From Pseudolysinimonas_A sp049651805 (GTDB lineage: Bacteria; Actinomycetota; Actinomycetes; Actinomycetales; Microbacteriaceae): DNA of 64,000 nt. The notes below the pieces were generated by a model. The model did no database searches and was not told the origin of the DNA. It saw nothing but the letters and a program-made list of their open reading frames with translations. The stretch is taken from positions 1 through 64,000 of the forward strand of contig NZ_JBASCU010000029.1 of assembly GCF_049651805.1 (NCBI RefSeq), read 5' to 3'. Position numbers and translations under genes: made by a program. The first letter of the stretch is position 1. Each line of letters begins with the position of its first letter. Positions 41,575-49,811 of this stretch are shown here, in pieces.

Positions 41575-42273
41575 ATGGATCCAGCAGGGGCGTCGCCACC
41601 GGGGAATCGGCGGCCGACCCGCACCTCGCTGGCCGACAGTGTGTACGACATCCTTCTCGCCCGTCTCATGGAGGGTGCGCCGGAGCCAGGTGAGCAGCTC
41701 AACATCGACGGACTCGCCCGAGCGCTCGAGGTTTCGCCGACCCCGATCCGGGAGGCGCTCGCGCGACTCGAGTCCACGGGTCTCGTGACCCGTGCTGCGC
41801 TCAAGGGGTATCGCGTAGCGCCTCTCTTCACAGCCCGCGAGATCGATGACCTGATGGATGCGCGGGGCGTTATCGAGCCAGTCAACGCGCGCCTCGCGAC
41901 CAACCGCATGACATCCGGCGTCATCTCCAAACTCGCGGTGACCATCGATGAACTGGCCGAGAGCCCCCGCGGGCCGAGTTTCACGGAGATCCGAGAGTAC
42001 TGGGCGGCCGACGAACGCTTCCACAACATCATCGCCGAACACGCCGACAACGAGTTCCTGCTCTCGGCCTACCGGGCGCTCGGCGGGCACGTCCAACGGT
42101 TCCGGCTGTTCGGAGGTCTGGGGGTCACCGACGCGGATGCCGCGATCGCCGAACACACGTCGATTCTCACTGCCATCGAAGCGAGCGATGCCGAAGCGGC
42201 TCAGCGGGCGATGGCGGCGCACATCAGCTCTGTGAAGACGCGCGCGCGCCAGGACCGCCAGGCGCGGCGCTAA
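41575..42273 (+). CDS. GntR family regulator, FCD type
   Basis: A 232-residue regulator with a winged helix-turn-helix (about 15-85: SLADSVYDILLARLMEGAPE, LNIDGLARALEVSPTPIREA) and a C-terminal FCD effector domain with its metal-binding His residues (FHNIIAEHADN and HVQRFRLF, then EHTSIL). FCD regulators generally sense sugar acids or other carboxylates, in keeping with the transporter of this cluster. ATG at 41575 fits the conserved N-terminus. It reads in the same direction as the catabolic genes, which begin 184 nt downstream. Confidence 0.92.
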   Translation: MDPAGASPPGNRRPTRTSLADSVYDILLARLMEGAPEPGEQLNIDGLARALEVSPTPIREALARLESTGLVTRAALKGYRVAPLFTAREIDDLMDARGVIEPVNARLATNRMTSGVISKLAVTIDELAESPRGPSFTEIREYWAADERFHNIIAEHADNEFLLSAYRALGGHVQRFRLFGGLGVTDADAAIAEHTSILTAIEASDAEAAQRAMAAHISSVKTRARQDRQARR

Positions 42274-42373
42274 CGTCCGACCGACTCGCCAGCGCCAGCG
42301 CCAGGGCGACGTGGATCCCGCGTCTGAGCAACACCGTGCGTGATCACGCCACCGCTTCGATTCAGCAGGGAAT

Positions 42374-42417
42374 TTGACAGGTCGGGCCTGATCGTGGATC
42401 CTATAGGCAACAGGATC
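42374..42417 (+). promoter_or_regulatory. promoter and palindromic site before the catabolic operon
   Basis: TTGACA (42374-42379) is a good -35 box. GATCCT (42397-42402) and AGGATC (42412-42417) are inverted copies around CCTATAGG (42400-42407), itself an 8-bp palindrome. The GntR protein encoded upstream is the natural candidate to bind here. The -10 box could be TATAGG or GATCCT. Confidence 0.5.
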
Positions 42418-42456
42418 TACGCCGGGCTGAGGCCCGCGTTCTCACGAAGAGGTGAC

Positions 42457-43425
42457 ATGACGAGCAGTCTGGCGGCGCGGTCGATTGCGGCCGGCATGGT
42501 CCAAGCGCCCCTCGCGACGCCGGCCGGCGTGCGCATGTTGGACGCCTCCCCCGACGACTGGGTGCGCGTCTTCGACGAATTCGCAGCAATCGGTTTCGAC
42601 GCCATCGAGATCCACGACAACTGGCTGCGCTTCGCCGACCTGTCAGTCGAGCGCCGACGCGATCTGCTTCACAGCGCTCGCTCTTCCGGACTCGCCGTCC
42701 CCGCCGTCACCGTCGCACGCTCGAGCATCATCGATCCCGTGGACGGGGCGGCGAACCTCGCATACTCGCACCGCGCGATCGATGCCGCCGCTGAGCTCGG
42801 CGCGGGAGTGATCTGCCTCGGGCTGCACCGCCCCCTGCTCCCCGCCCAGCGCTCCGCTCTCTGGTTCTGGGCCGAACAGGGGTCCGTGGATCCCGACGAC
42901 GACGAGGTGTGGGCGGCCGCCGTGCGCGGCTTCCGCGACCTCGGCATCCACGCCGCCGGGGTCGGCGTCGCGGTCTCGCTGGAACTTTACGAAGACACCT
43001 ACCTGGGGACGAGCGCGAGCGCGGTCCGGCTGATTGAGGAGATCGGGCTCGACACCGTCGGCCTCAACCCCGACCTCGGCAACCTGATCCGACTGCACCG
43101 CCCGGTGGAGCGCTGGGATGACCTGCTGCGCGCGACGCTGCCGTATGCCAACTACTGGCACGTCAAGAACTACCTGCGCGACGAAGACCCGGCGAGCGGG
43201 CAGATCACGACCTCTCCGTCGTCGCTCGAGTCGGGCATCATCAACTACCGTGACGCCACCCGTCTCGCCGCCGAATCCGGATACCCGGGGATCTTCACCT
43301 GCGAGCACTACGGCGGCGACAGCCTTGGCGTGAGCGCGCGGAACCGCGACTACCTGCGGTCCCTGCTGATCGCGGCGGACCGCTCGACGGCTGCCGCCCC
43401 CATCGGGCTGACGGAGCGATCGTGA
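42457..43425 (+). CDS. TIM-barrel sugar isomerase/decarboxylase (xylose-isomerase-like)
   Basis: A 322-residue protein of the xylose-isomerase-like TIM-barrel family. Barrel strands with metal-binding residues are visible: FDAIEIHDNW (Glu), GAGVICLGLHR, VSLELYEDTY (Glu), VGLNPDLGN (Asp), YWHVKNY (His) and GIFTCEHYGGD (Glu). Related enzymes in acid-sugar clusters are OiaC, which decarboxylates 3-oxo-isoapionate to L-erythrulose, and OtnI-type isomerases. With a kinase and isomerases for erythrulose phosphates alongside, an OiaC-like decarboxylase is the best guess, but an epimerase/isomerase role is not excluded. Start ATG 42457 with AGAGG upstream; stop overlaps the kinase start (GTGA). Confidence 0.82.
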   Translation: MTSSLAARSIAAGMVQAPLATPAGVRMLDASPDDWVRVFDEFAAIGFDAIEIHDNWLRFADLSVERRRDLLHSARSSGLAVPAVTVARSSIIDPVDGAANLAYSHRAIDAAAELGAGVICLGLHRPLLPAQRSALWFWAEQGSVDPDDDEVWAAAVRGFRDLGIHAAGVGVAVSLELYEDTYLGTSASAVRLIEEIGLDTVGLNPDLGNLIRLHRPVERWDDLLRATLPYANYWHVKNYLRDEDPASGQITTSPSSLESGIINYRDATRLAAESGYPGIFTCEHYGGDSLGVSARNRDYLRSLLIAADRSTAAAPIGLTERS

Positions 43426-45137
43426 CGAGCACTCGCACCGTTGCGGCATCCTTCGCCGACGAGATGCTGCGCGGTTTCGCCGCAGCCAACACGGACCTCG
43501 TCCGGATCGTCGACGGAGGAGTCGTGCGCCGCAGGGCCCTGCCCGATGGCCGAGTCGCCCTCGTGGTCGGCGGCGGATCCGGACACTACCCGGGCTTCGC
43601 CGGCGTCGTCGGATCCGGACTCGCGGCGGGTGCCGCGTGCGGCAACATCTTCGCCTCGCCATCGGCAGGCCAGGTGTTCCGGGTCGCGCAGGCCGCGCAG
43701 CGCGGAGGCGGGGTGCTGCTCGTCTACGGCAACTACATGGGCGACGCACTCAACTTCGGGCAGGCCGAGGAGCGCCTGCGTGCGGTCGGGATCGACACGC
43801 GCACCGTGCGGGTGACCGACGACATCGCGAGCGCGGATGCCTCAACGCGGGAGCGTCGTCGTGGCATCGCCGGCGATCTCGTCGTCTTCAAGCTGGCGGG
43901 AGCGGCCGCGGAGAGCGGCGCGAACCTCGACGAGGTGGAGAGGATCGCGCGCCGTGCGAACGAGCGAACCCGAACCCTCGGGGTGGCGTTCTCGGGCTGT
44001 ACCCTTCCTGGCGCGACGGCTCCGCTCTTCGACGTGCCCGCTGGACGGATGGCGATCGGGCTCGGGATCCACGGCGAGCCCGGGCTCGACGAGGTCGATG
44101 TGCCGACCCCGGAAGCCCTCGCCGCACTCCTGGTCTCGCGCATCGTCGCCGAAGCGCCCGCCCAGCCGCCATCCCGGGTGGCGATCGTGCTCAACGGCCT
44201 CGGCTCGCTCAAGTACGAAGAGCTGTTCGTGATCTTCGGGTACGTGCTCGACGAAGTCACGGCCGCCGGTCTCGAGGTCGTCGCGCCCGAGGTCGGCGAG
44301 TTCGTCACCAGCCTCGACATGAACGGTCTCTCGCTCACGGTCACCTGGCTCGATCCGCAGCTAGAAGCGCTCTGGGCCGCCCCGGCGCTCTCCCCCGCGT
44401 ACCGCAAGATCGCGGTCGCCGCGCCCGACGAGACCACGAGCGAGCATCCCGAGATCGCGTTGCCCGTTCTCGCCGCCCCCGAACCGAACGTCTCTCGCGC
44501 CACCGTCGTGCAGGTCGCCGCGATCGCATGTGCGGTCGCCGACATGCTCGAACGCGACGAAGCGGAGCTCGGCGCCCTCGACGCGCTCGCCGGCGACGGC
44601 GACCACGGAATCGGGATGTCGCGGGGCGCGGCCGCAGCCGCCACCGCCGCCGAACGGGTCGCCAACCACGGGGGCGGCCTGGTGGCCCTGCTCACCGAAG
44701 CCGGTGACGCGTGGGCCGAGCGGGCTGGCGGCACCTCCGGCGCACTCTGGGGGATCGCCCTCACTGCCGCCGCCTCCTCGCTCGCCCGCGAAACCCGGGT
44801 CGACGTCGCCGCTGCCGGCCGGGCAGCTCAGGCCGCCGTGGATGCCGTGGTGCGGCTGGGCGGCGCTCAGCTCGGCGACAAGACCCTCGTGGATGCGGCC
44901 GCGCCGTTCGCGGCTGAGCTCGCAGCGGCCGGCGCGAGGGGAGCGAGCTCGCGCGACGCCTGGGCTGCGGCCGCCACCCAGGCGCGGACGGCCGCCTCCG
45001 GTACGGCTCAGCTGCGGCCCCAGGTCGGGCGCGCCCGAGCGCACGTCGTGCGCAGCATCGGCCACGTCGACGCGGGGGCCGAGTCCCTCGCCCGGGTGAT
45101 CACGACGATCGCCGAGGAGTTGGCATCGGCGAGCTGA
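43422..45137 (+). CDS. fused DhaK-DhaL kinase, probable erythrulose (or dihydroxyacetone) kinase
   Basis: A 571-residue ATP-dependent kinase of the dihydroxyacetone-kinase family with both domains in one chain. The DhaK part (1-330) has the substrate loop GGGSGHYPG (50-58), GNYMGDALNF and GLGIHGEPG, whose His217 forms the covalent hemiaminal with the ketose. The DhaL part (about 365-570) has the Mg-ATP motif DALAGDGDHGIGM and GGTSGALWGI. In tetritol and apionate pathways the same family member (LerK/DerK) phosphorylates erythrulose; the cluster makes that more likely than dihydroxyacetone here. GTG start overlaps the TIM-barrel gene's stop. Confidence 0.88.
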   Translation: MTSTRTVAASFADEMLRGFAAANTDLVRIVDGGVVRRRALPDGRVALVVGGGSGHYPGFAGVVGSGLAAGAACGNIFASPSAGQVFRVAQAAQRGGGVLLVYGNYMGDALNFGQAEERLRAVGIDTRTVRVTDDIASADASTRERRRGIAGDLVVFKLAGAAAESGANLDEVERIARRANERTRTLGVAFSGCTLPGATAPLFDVPAGRMAIGLGIHGEPGLDEVDVPTPEALAALLVSRIVAEAPAQPPSRVAIVLNGLGSLKYEELFVIFGYVLDEVTAAGLEVVAPEVGEFVTSLDMNGLSLTVTWLDPQLEALWAAPALSPAYRKIAVAAPDETTSEHPEIALPVLAAPEPNVSRATVVQVAAIACAVADMLERDEAELGALDALAGDGDHGIGMSRGAAAAATAAERVANHGGGLVALLTEAGDAWAERAGGTSGALWGIALTAAASSLARETRVDVAAAGRAAQAAVDAVVRLGGAQLGDKTLVDAAAPFAAELAAAGARGASSRDAWAAAATQARTAASGTAQLRPQVGRARAHVVRSIGHVDAGAESLARVITTIAEELASAS

Positions 45138-45228
45138 GAGAGAAGGCTTCGGGTACGCGTCGTGACGTGCACCCGTGGGGCGGACGTGGTCCGCAAGAAA
45201 CATCCCCCATTGAGAGAGGAAAACGACG

Positions 45229-46203
45229 ATGAAGTCACATAGCAAGAAGGTTCTGATCGCGGCGCTAGCCGGGCTGTCGATCACCGCGCTCATAGGCTGC
45301 ACGGCTCCGGCGGCCGACGACGGTACCGCCGAAGAGTTCACCCCGACCGGCGACGTGCGGATGGTGGTGCCTTTCAGCGCGGGAGGCGGAAGCGACACTT
45401 CGGGTCGCGCCATCGCGGCTGCGCTCGAGTCGATCACGGGACTGAACATCTCCACCGAGAACCGCGAAGGCGGGTCAGGAGCGGTCGGTTACAGCTACTT
45501 CCTGTCGCAGGAGGGGAAGGACAACTTCCTGCTCGCGTCCGAGACGGCGTTGCTCGCCCTTCCGCTCACGCAGGACGTCGAGTTCGACTACACGAGCTTC
45601 ACGCCCATCATGAAGCTCGGCGACGACTTCACGCTCATCGTCGTCGCCGCCGGCTCGCCCTACGAGTCGTGCACCGACGTCGTGGATGCGGCCGAGTCGG
45701 GACGGGTGGTCGCCGCTGTCTCGGGTGCCACGAGCCTCGACCAGATCGTGTTCACCCTGATCGAGCAGGACCAGGGTGTCGCGTTCGATCGGGTGCCATT
45801 CGAGGGCGGCGGCGAGGTCGTCGCGGGACTGCTCGGCGGCTCGGTCGACGTGGGATCGCTCAACCCGAGCGAGGTGCTGGGGCAGATCGAGGCCGGTGAG
45901 CTGCGTGCGTTGTGCGCCGTCGCCGAGACCCGGTACGACTTCGAGGCTCTCGCTGACATCCCGACCGCGAAGGAGCAGGGCATCGATGTCGCGTACGCCC
46001 AGTTCCGCGGCTTCATCGCCCCCGGTGGGATCAGCGACGAGGCCAAGGCCTACTGGATCGCCGCGGCCGAGGAGTTCGCTCAGACCGACGAGTACGAGGC
46101 TTACCTCGCCGACAACCTGATGCAGGCCAACGCGCTATACGGTGACGACTTCGCCGACTACCTCGCCAGCAACAGCGCCGCGCTCGAGAGCGTCATCGGC
46201 TAG
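45229..46203 (+). CDS. tctC: tripartite tricarboxylate transporter substrate-binding protein
   Basis: A 324-residue TctC-family binding protein anchored as a lipoprotein: lipobox ALIGC (Cys24), then VRMVVPFSAGGGSDTSGRAI, the family's first substrate-binding segment. AVGYSYFLSQ and VPFEGGGEVVAGLLGGSVDVG follow in the usual order. The family binds carboxylates through two water-mediated contacts, so the substrate of this cluster is probably an acid. It is 91 nt after the kinase gene, with GAGAGGA before the ATG. Confidence 0.93.
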   Translation: MKSHSKKVLIAALAGLSITALIGCTAPAADDGTAEEFTPTGDVRMVVPFSAGGGSDTSGRAIAAALESITGLNISTENREGGSGAVGYSYFLSQEGKDNFLLASETALLALPLTQDVEFDYTSFTPIMKLGDDFTLIVVAAGSPYESCTDVVDAAESGRVVAAVSGATSLDQIVFTLIEQDQGVAFDRVPFEGGGEVVAGLLGGSVDVGSLNPSEVLGQIEAGELRALCAVAETRYDFEALADIPTAKEQGIDVAYAQFRGFIAPGGISDEAKAYWIAAAEEFAQTDEYEAYLADNLMQANALYGDDFADYLASNSAALESVIG

Positions 46204-46760
46204 TGAACGCCACGACTCCTTGGCGGCTCGGGCTCGTCGCCACATCGATCCTCACCTTGGTGGGTGTCGCGGCGGCGATCGTCGGGGCGACCTACGGAGT
46301 CTTCGGTGACGACGGGCGGGTAGGGCCCGGCTTCCTGCCGACCCTCACCGCCTCCGTCGTCGCCGTCTGCGGCGGGATCGACGTCGTGTTCCGCCTGCGG
46401 GCGCGGCGGCGGTCGGCTTCGGCCGACGCCGCCGTGCTCGCGGACGAGATCCCGCCCGCCGAACCCGATGCGACCGATGACGCCGTCGTCGACGACCTCG
46501 ACATCTTCGGTCGCAGTGGGCGTCAGCGAACCCGGATGCTGTTCGCAGTTCTCGGGATCGTCATGGTGGCCTTGCTTCTCGTGCCGATCATCGGCTTCCT
46601 CCCGGCGTTCGCGATCGTCCTGGTCGGCTGCTCGTTCTTCGTCGAACGGCGCAAGCTCCTGCCCAGTCTCCTGGTGAGTGGAACCGCGCTCGTGGCCGCC
46701 TACCTGATCTTCGGAGTCTTCCTGCGAGTCCCCCTCCCCGTCAGCATTCTCGGAATCTAG
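46203..46760 (+). CDS. tctB: tripartite tricarboxylate transporter, small membrane subunit
   Basis: A 185-residue protein with four helices (about 9-30, 40-60, 112-133 and 150-175) and an acidic loop between helices 2 and 3 (about 62-105). This is the poorly conserved TctB subunit, assigned by topology and by its place between tctC and tctA. GTG at 46203 shares one base with the tctC stop. Confidence 0.85.
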   Translation: MNATTPWRLGLVATSILTLVGVAAAIVGATYGVFGDDGRVGPGFLPTLTASVVAVCGGIDVVFRLRARRRSASADAAVLADEIPPAEPDATDDAVVDDLDIFGRSGRQRTRMLFAVLGIVMVALLLVPIIGFLPAFAIVLVGCSFFVERRKLLPSLLVSGTALVAAYLIFGVFLRVPLPVSILGI

Positions 46761-46768
46761 GAACGCAC

Positions 46769-48292
46769 GTGTTCGACAATCTGATCCTCGGCTTCCAGAC
46801 CGCGTTCACTCCCGAGAACCTCCTCTGGTGCTTCGTCGGAGTGCTCGTCGGCACCGTCATCGGGCTGCTGCCGGGCCTCGGCAGCACGACCGGTGTGGCG
46901 ATCCTCATCCCCCTCACCCTCACCCTCGAACCCGTCACCGCGCTCATCATGCTCGCCGGCATCTACTACGGCGCCCAATACGGGGGCACGATCACCTCGG
47001 TGCTCATCTCGACGCCCGGCGAGGCGTCGAGTGTCATCACCACCCTCGACGGCTACCGGATGGCGCGAAACGGCCGGGCAGGGGCCGCGCTGTCGATCAG
47101 CGCGATCGGGTCGTTCGTCGCGGCGCTGATCTCGCTGTTCCTGCTCATGCTGTTCGCGCCGGCCTTCGCCGACATCGCGATCCAATTCGGGCCCGTCGAG
47201 AACCTCGCGATCATGATCCTCGGAGTGGTGATCGTCATCACCTTCGGCGGCGGGTCGTTCGTGCGCGGTCTGCTGATGGCGGCCCTCGGCATCCTGATCT
47301 CGACGGTCGGCGTGGCCACCGGGTTCAGCGACGCGCGCTTCACCTTCGGCAACATCAACTTGCTCGGCGGCATCCCGTTCGTCGAGGTGATGATCGGACT
47401 GTTCGCGGTCGGCGAGGTGCTCCACCAGATCCGGGTGGGCGCCGCGGCACCGATCCGCGCGCGATTCAAGGATCTGCTCCTCACCAGGTCGGAGCTCAAA
47501 CGCAGCACCGGGCCGATCCTCCGCGGAAGCGGCATCGGGTTCCTCCTCGGAATCCTCCCGGGCGCCGGTTCGACGCTCGCGTCGTTCCTCGCCTACGGCA
47601 TCGAGAAGCGCGTCTCGCCCCGCGGCAAGCAGTTCGGCACCGGGATGATCGAGGGCGTCGCCTCACCCGAGAGCGCGAACAACGCCGCGGCGAACGCCAA
47701 CTTCATCCCGACTCTCGCCCTCGGCATCCCGGGCGGCGCGACGACGGCCGTGCTGCTCGGCGCGTTCACCATCTACGGTCTTCAGCCCGGCCCGCTGCTC
47801 TTCGACACCCAGCCCGCACTCGTGTGGGGCCTTCTGGTGTCGTTCTTCATCGGCAACGTGCTGCTGCTCGTGCTCAACCTGCCGCTCGCCCCGGTGTTCG
47901 CACAGATGCTGCGCATCCCCTACGGCTACCTGTATCCGCTCATCCTTCTGACGAGCTTCGTCGGGGCCTACGCCATCAGCAACAACATGTTCAGCGTGTG
48001 GCTGGTGCTCGTGTTCGGGCTCGTGGGCTTCGCCTTCAAGGAGCTGAGCCTGCCACTTGCGCCGTTCGTGCTCGGGATCGTGCTCGGTCCTCTGCTCGAG
48101 AAGACGATGGTGCAGACCTCGGCGATCGGCGAGGGAAGCTTCGCGGTGCTGTTCCAGAGCCCGATCGCCGTCGGCGTTCTCGCCTTCGCCTTCGTCATGG
48201 CGCTCGGCCCGTGGGTCGTGGGTCGGGTTCGGGCGCAGATCGCGCGGCGGGGCGACCGCAGCACGGCGACTCAGGACACCCCCCAGCCATGA
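46769..48292 (+). CDS. tctA: tripartite tricarboxylate transporter, large membrane subunit
   Basis: A 507-residue TctA with about twelve helices. Both family signature repeats are clear: GLLPGLGSTTGVAILIPLTL (about 32-51) and GILPGAGSTLASFLAYGIEK (about 260-279), together with AGIYYGAQYGGTITSVLIS and EGVASPESANNAAANANFIPTLALGIPGG. It moves the substrate delivered by TctC across the membrane with a cation gradient. GTG at 46769 is the start. Its stop overlaps the rpiB start (ATGA). Confidence 0.95.
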   Translation: MFDNLILGFQTAFTPENLLWCFVGVLVGTVIGLLPGLGSTTGVAILIPLTLTLEPVTALIMLAGIYYGAQYGGTITSVLISTPGEASSVITTLDGYRMARNGRAGAALSISAIGSFVAALISLFLLMLFAPAFADIAIQFGPVENLAIMILGVVIVITFGGGSFVRGLLMAALGILISTVGVATGFSDARFTFGNINLLGGIPFVEVMIGLFAVGEVLHQIRVGAAAPIRARFKDLLLTRSELKRSTGPILRGSGIGFLLGILPGAGSTLASFLAYGIEKRVSPRGKQFGTGMIEGVASPESANNAAANANFIPTLALGIPGGATTAVLLGAFTIYGLQPGPLLFDTQPALVWGLLVSFFIGNVLLLVLNLPLAPVFAQMLRIPYGYLYPLILLTSFVGAYAISNNMFSVWLVLVFGLVGFAFKELSLPLAPFVLGIVLGPLLEKTMVQTSAIGEGSFAVLFQSPIAVGVLAFAFVMALGPWVVGRVRAQIARRGDRSTATQDTPQP

Positions 48293-48798
48293 CCACCCCA
48301 CGATCGGACGACCAGATGAACACCCCACTCCGGATCGTCATCGGAAGCGATGACGCCGGCTTCGACTACAAGGAACGCCTCAAAGCGGACCTGCTCGGCG
48401 ACGCGCGGGTCGCGAGCGTCGTGGATGTCGGCGTCGACGCTGCGTCGCACACCGACTACCCGCACGTGGCCGTCGCCGCGGCGCGGATGGTCGCCGCCGG
48501 TGACGCCGACCGGGCCCTGCTCGTCTGCGGCACCGGACTGGGCGTCGCGATCGCGGCGAACAAGGTTCCCGGCATTCGCGCGGTGACCGCCCACGACAGC
48601 TTCTCGGTCGAGCGGGCCGTGCTCAGCAACGATGCCCAGGTGCTCACAATGGGGCAGCGCGTCATCGGGATCGAGCTCGCACGCCGCCTGGTCCGCGAGT
48701 GGCTCGACTATCGTTTCGACCCGACATCACCCTCGGGCAGCAAGGTGGCGGCGATCGCCGCCTACGAAACCGACGGCGAACGGAGCTCCGGACGATGA
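48289..48798 (+). CDS. rpiB: RpiB/LacAB family sugar-phosphate isomerase, probably tetrulose-phosphate isomerase
   Basis: A 169-residue RpiB-family isomerase. IVIGSDDAGFDYKERLKADL begins the fold; the catalytic Cys and anion loop are in LLVCGTGLGVAIAANKVPGI, with SNDAQVLTMGQRVIG as the usual helix start. In erythritol-type clusters this family member (EryI/DerI) converts D-erythrulose 4-phosphate to D-erythrose 4-phosphate; that role fits here better than ribose-5-phosphate isomerase. ATG at 48289 overlaps the tctA stop; ATG 48316 is an alternative. Confidence 0.88.
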   Translation: MTTPRSDDQMNTPLRIVIGSDDAGFDYKERLKADLLGDARVASVVDVGVDAASHTDYPHVAVAAARMVAAGDADRALLVCGTGLGVAIAANKVPGIRAVTAHDSFSVERAVLSNDAQVLTMGQRVIGIELARRLVREWLDYRFDPTSPSGSKVAAIAAYETDGERSSGR

Positions 48799-49811
48799 CC
48801 TCGCACACCGAACGACGCCCGCGGATCGCGGTCGCCCTCGGCGACCCGGCCGGCGTCGGCCCCGAACTCGCGGCGCGCCTGCTGGCCCGCCCGGCGACAT
48901 TCGACAACGCCGACGTCGTCGTGCTCGCCGACTCGTCAGAGCTAGCCGACGCCGCGACGATCGCCGGGGTGACCCCGCTCGTCAGCGCCGAACCCGCACC
49001 GGTCCGAGCGCTGCTGCTCGACGACGGGTCGTACCCGGCGGAGCCGATCCCCCCGCGCGTGGTGAGCGCGGCCGCCGGCGCCCGCGTCATGCACCAGCTG
49101 CACCGCGCGCTCGCGATGGCACGCGCCGACGAGATCGACGCCATCCTCTTCACTCCGCTCAACAAGACCAGCCTGAAGCTCGCCGGAATGGACCACGAAG
49201 ACGAGTTGCGGTGGTTCGCCCACGAACTCGGCTACGACGGGCCGACGTCGGAGCTCAACATCCTCGAAGGTCTGGTCACGGCGCGCGTGACCTCGCACAT
49301 CGCCCTCTCCGAGGTGGCACCACTCATCACGAGCGAATCGGTCACGTCGATCATCGTGTTGCTCAACGAGGTGCTGAAAGGTTCGGGCATCGAGCGTCCG
49401 CGCATCGGCGTGTGCGCGCTCAACCCGCACGGCGGCGAGAACGGCAACTTCGGACGCGAGGAGATCGACGAGATCGCTCCCGGGGTCGCCGCCGCCGTGT
49501 CGGCCGGGGTCGACGCCCACGGGCCCTTCCCCTCCGACACGATCTTCGCCGCCAAGCGTCACGAGTTCGACGGCATCGTGACGATGTACCACGACCAGGG
49601 GCAGATCGCAATGAAACTGATCGGGTTCGACCGCGGCGTCACCGTGCAAGGCGGGCTGCCGATCACCATCGCCACCCCCGCGCACGGGACGGCGTTCGAC
49701 ATTGTGGGGCAGGGCATCGCGAACCTCGGGGCCACCGAGCACGCGTTCGACCTCGCGGTGGCGATCGCCGCGCGGCGCCTCAACGCGGCGGCATCCCCGC
49801 GACCGCGGTGA
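48795..49811 (+). CDS. pdxA2: PdxA2-type 4-phosphotetronate/4-hydroxythreonate-4-phosphate dehydrogenase
   Basis: A 338-residue PdxA-family oxidative decarboxylase. Core motifs are ALGDPAGVGPELAAR (14-28), LFTPLNKTSLKLAG, LNPHGGENGNFGREE and MYHDQGQIAMKLIGF, which carry the metal-binding His residues and the substrate phosphate site. In catabolic clusters the PdxA2 branch oxidises 4-phospho-D-erythronate or 4-phospho-L-threonate and releases CO2 to give dihydroxyacetone phosphate, rather than serving vitamin B6 synthesis. The usual partner, a DUF1537 kinase, is not in this window. ATG overlaps the rpiB stop. Confidence 0.88.
   Translation: MTSHTERRPRIAVALGDPAGVGPELAARLLARPATFDNADVVVLADSSELADAATIAGVTPLVSAEPAPVRALLLDDGSYPAEPIPPRVVSAAAGARVMHQLHRALAMARADEIDAILFTPLNKTSLKLAGMDHEDELRWFAHELGYDGPTSELNILEGLVTARVTSHIALSEVAPLITSESVTSIIVLLNEVLKGSGIERPRIGVCALNPHGGENGNFGREEIDEIAPGVAAAVSAGVDAHGPFPSDTIFAAKRHEFDGIVTMYHDQGQIAMKLIGFDRGVTVQGGLPITIATPAHGTAFDIVGQGIANLGATEHAFDLAVAIAARRLNAAASPRPR

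Noticed and set aside
48795..49811. PdxA as a vitamin B6 biosynthesis gene
   Set aside because: It sits in the middle of a catabolic operon with transporter and sugar-phosphate isomerase genes, and no pyridoxal genes are nearby; the PdxA2 branch fits better.
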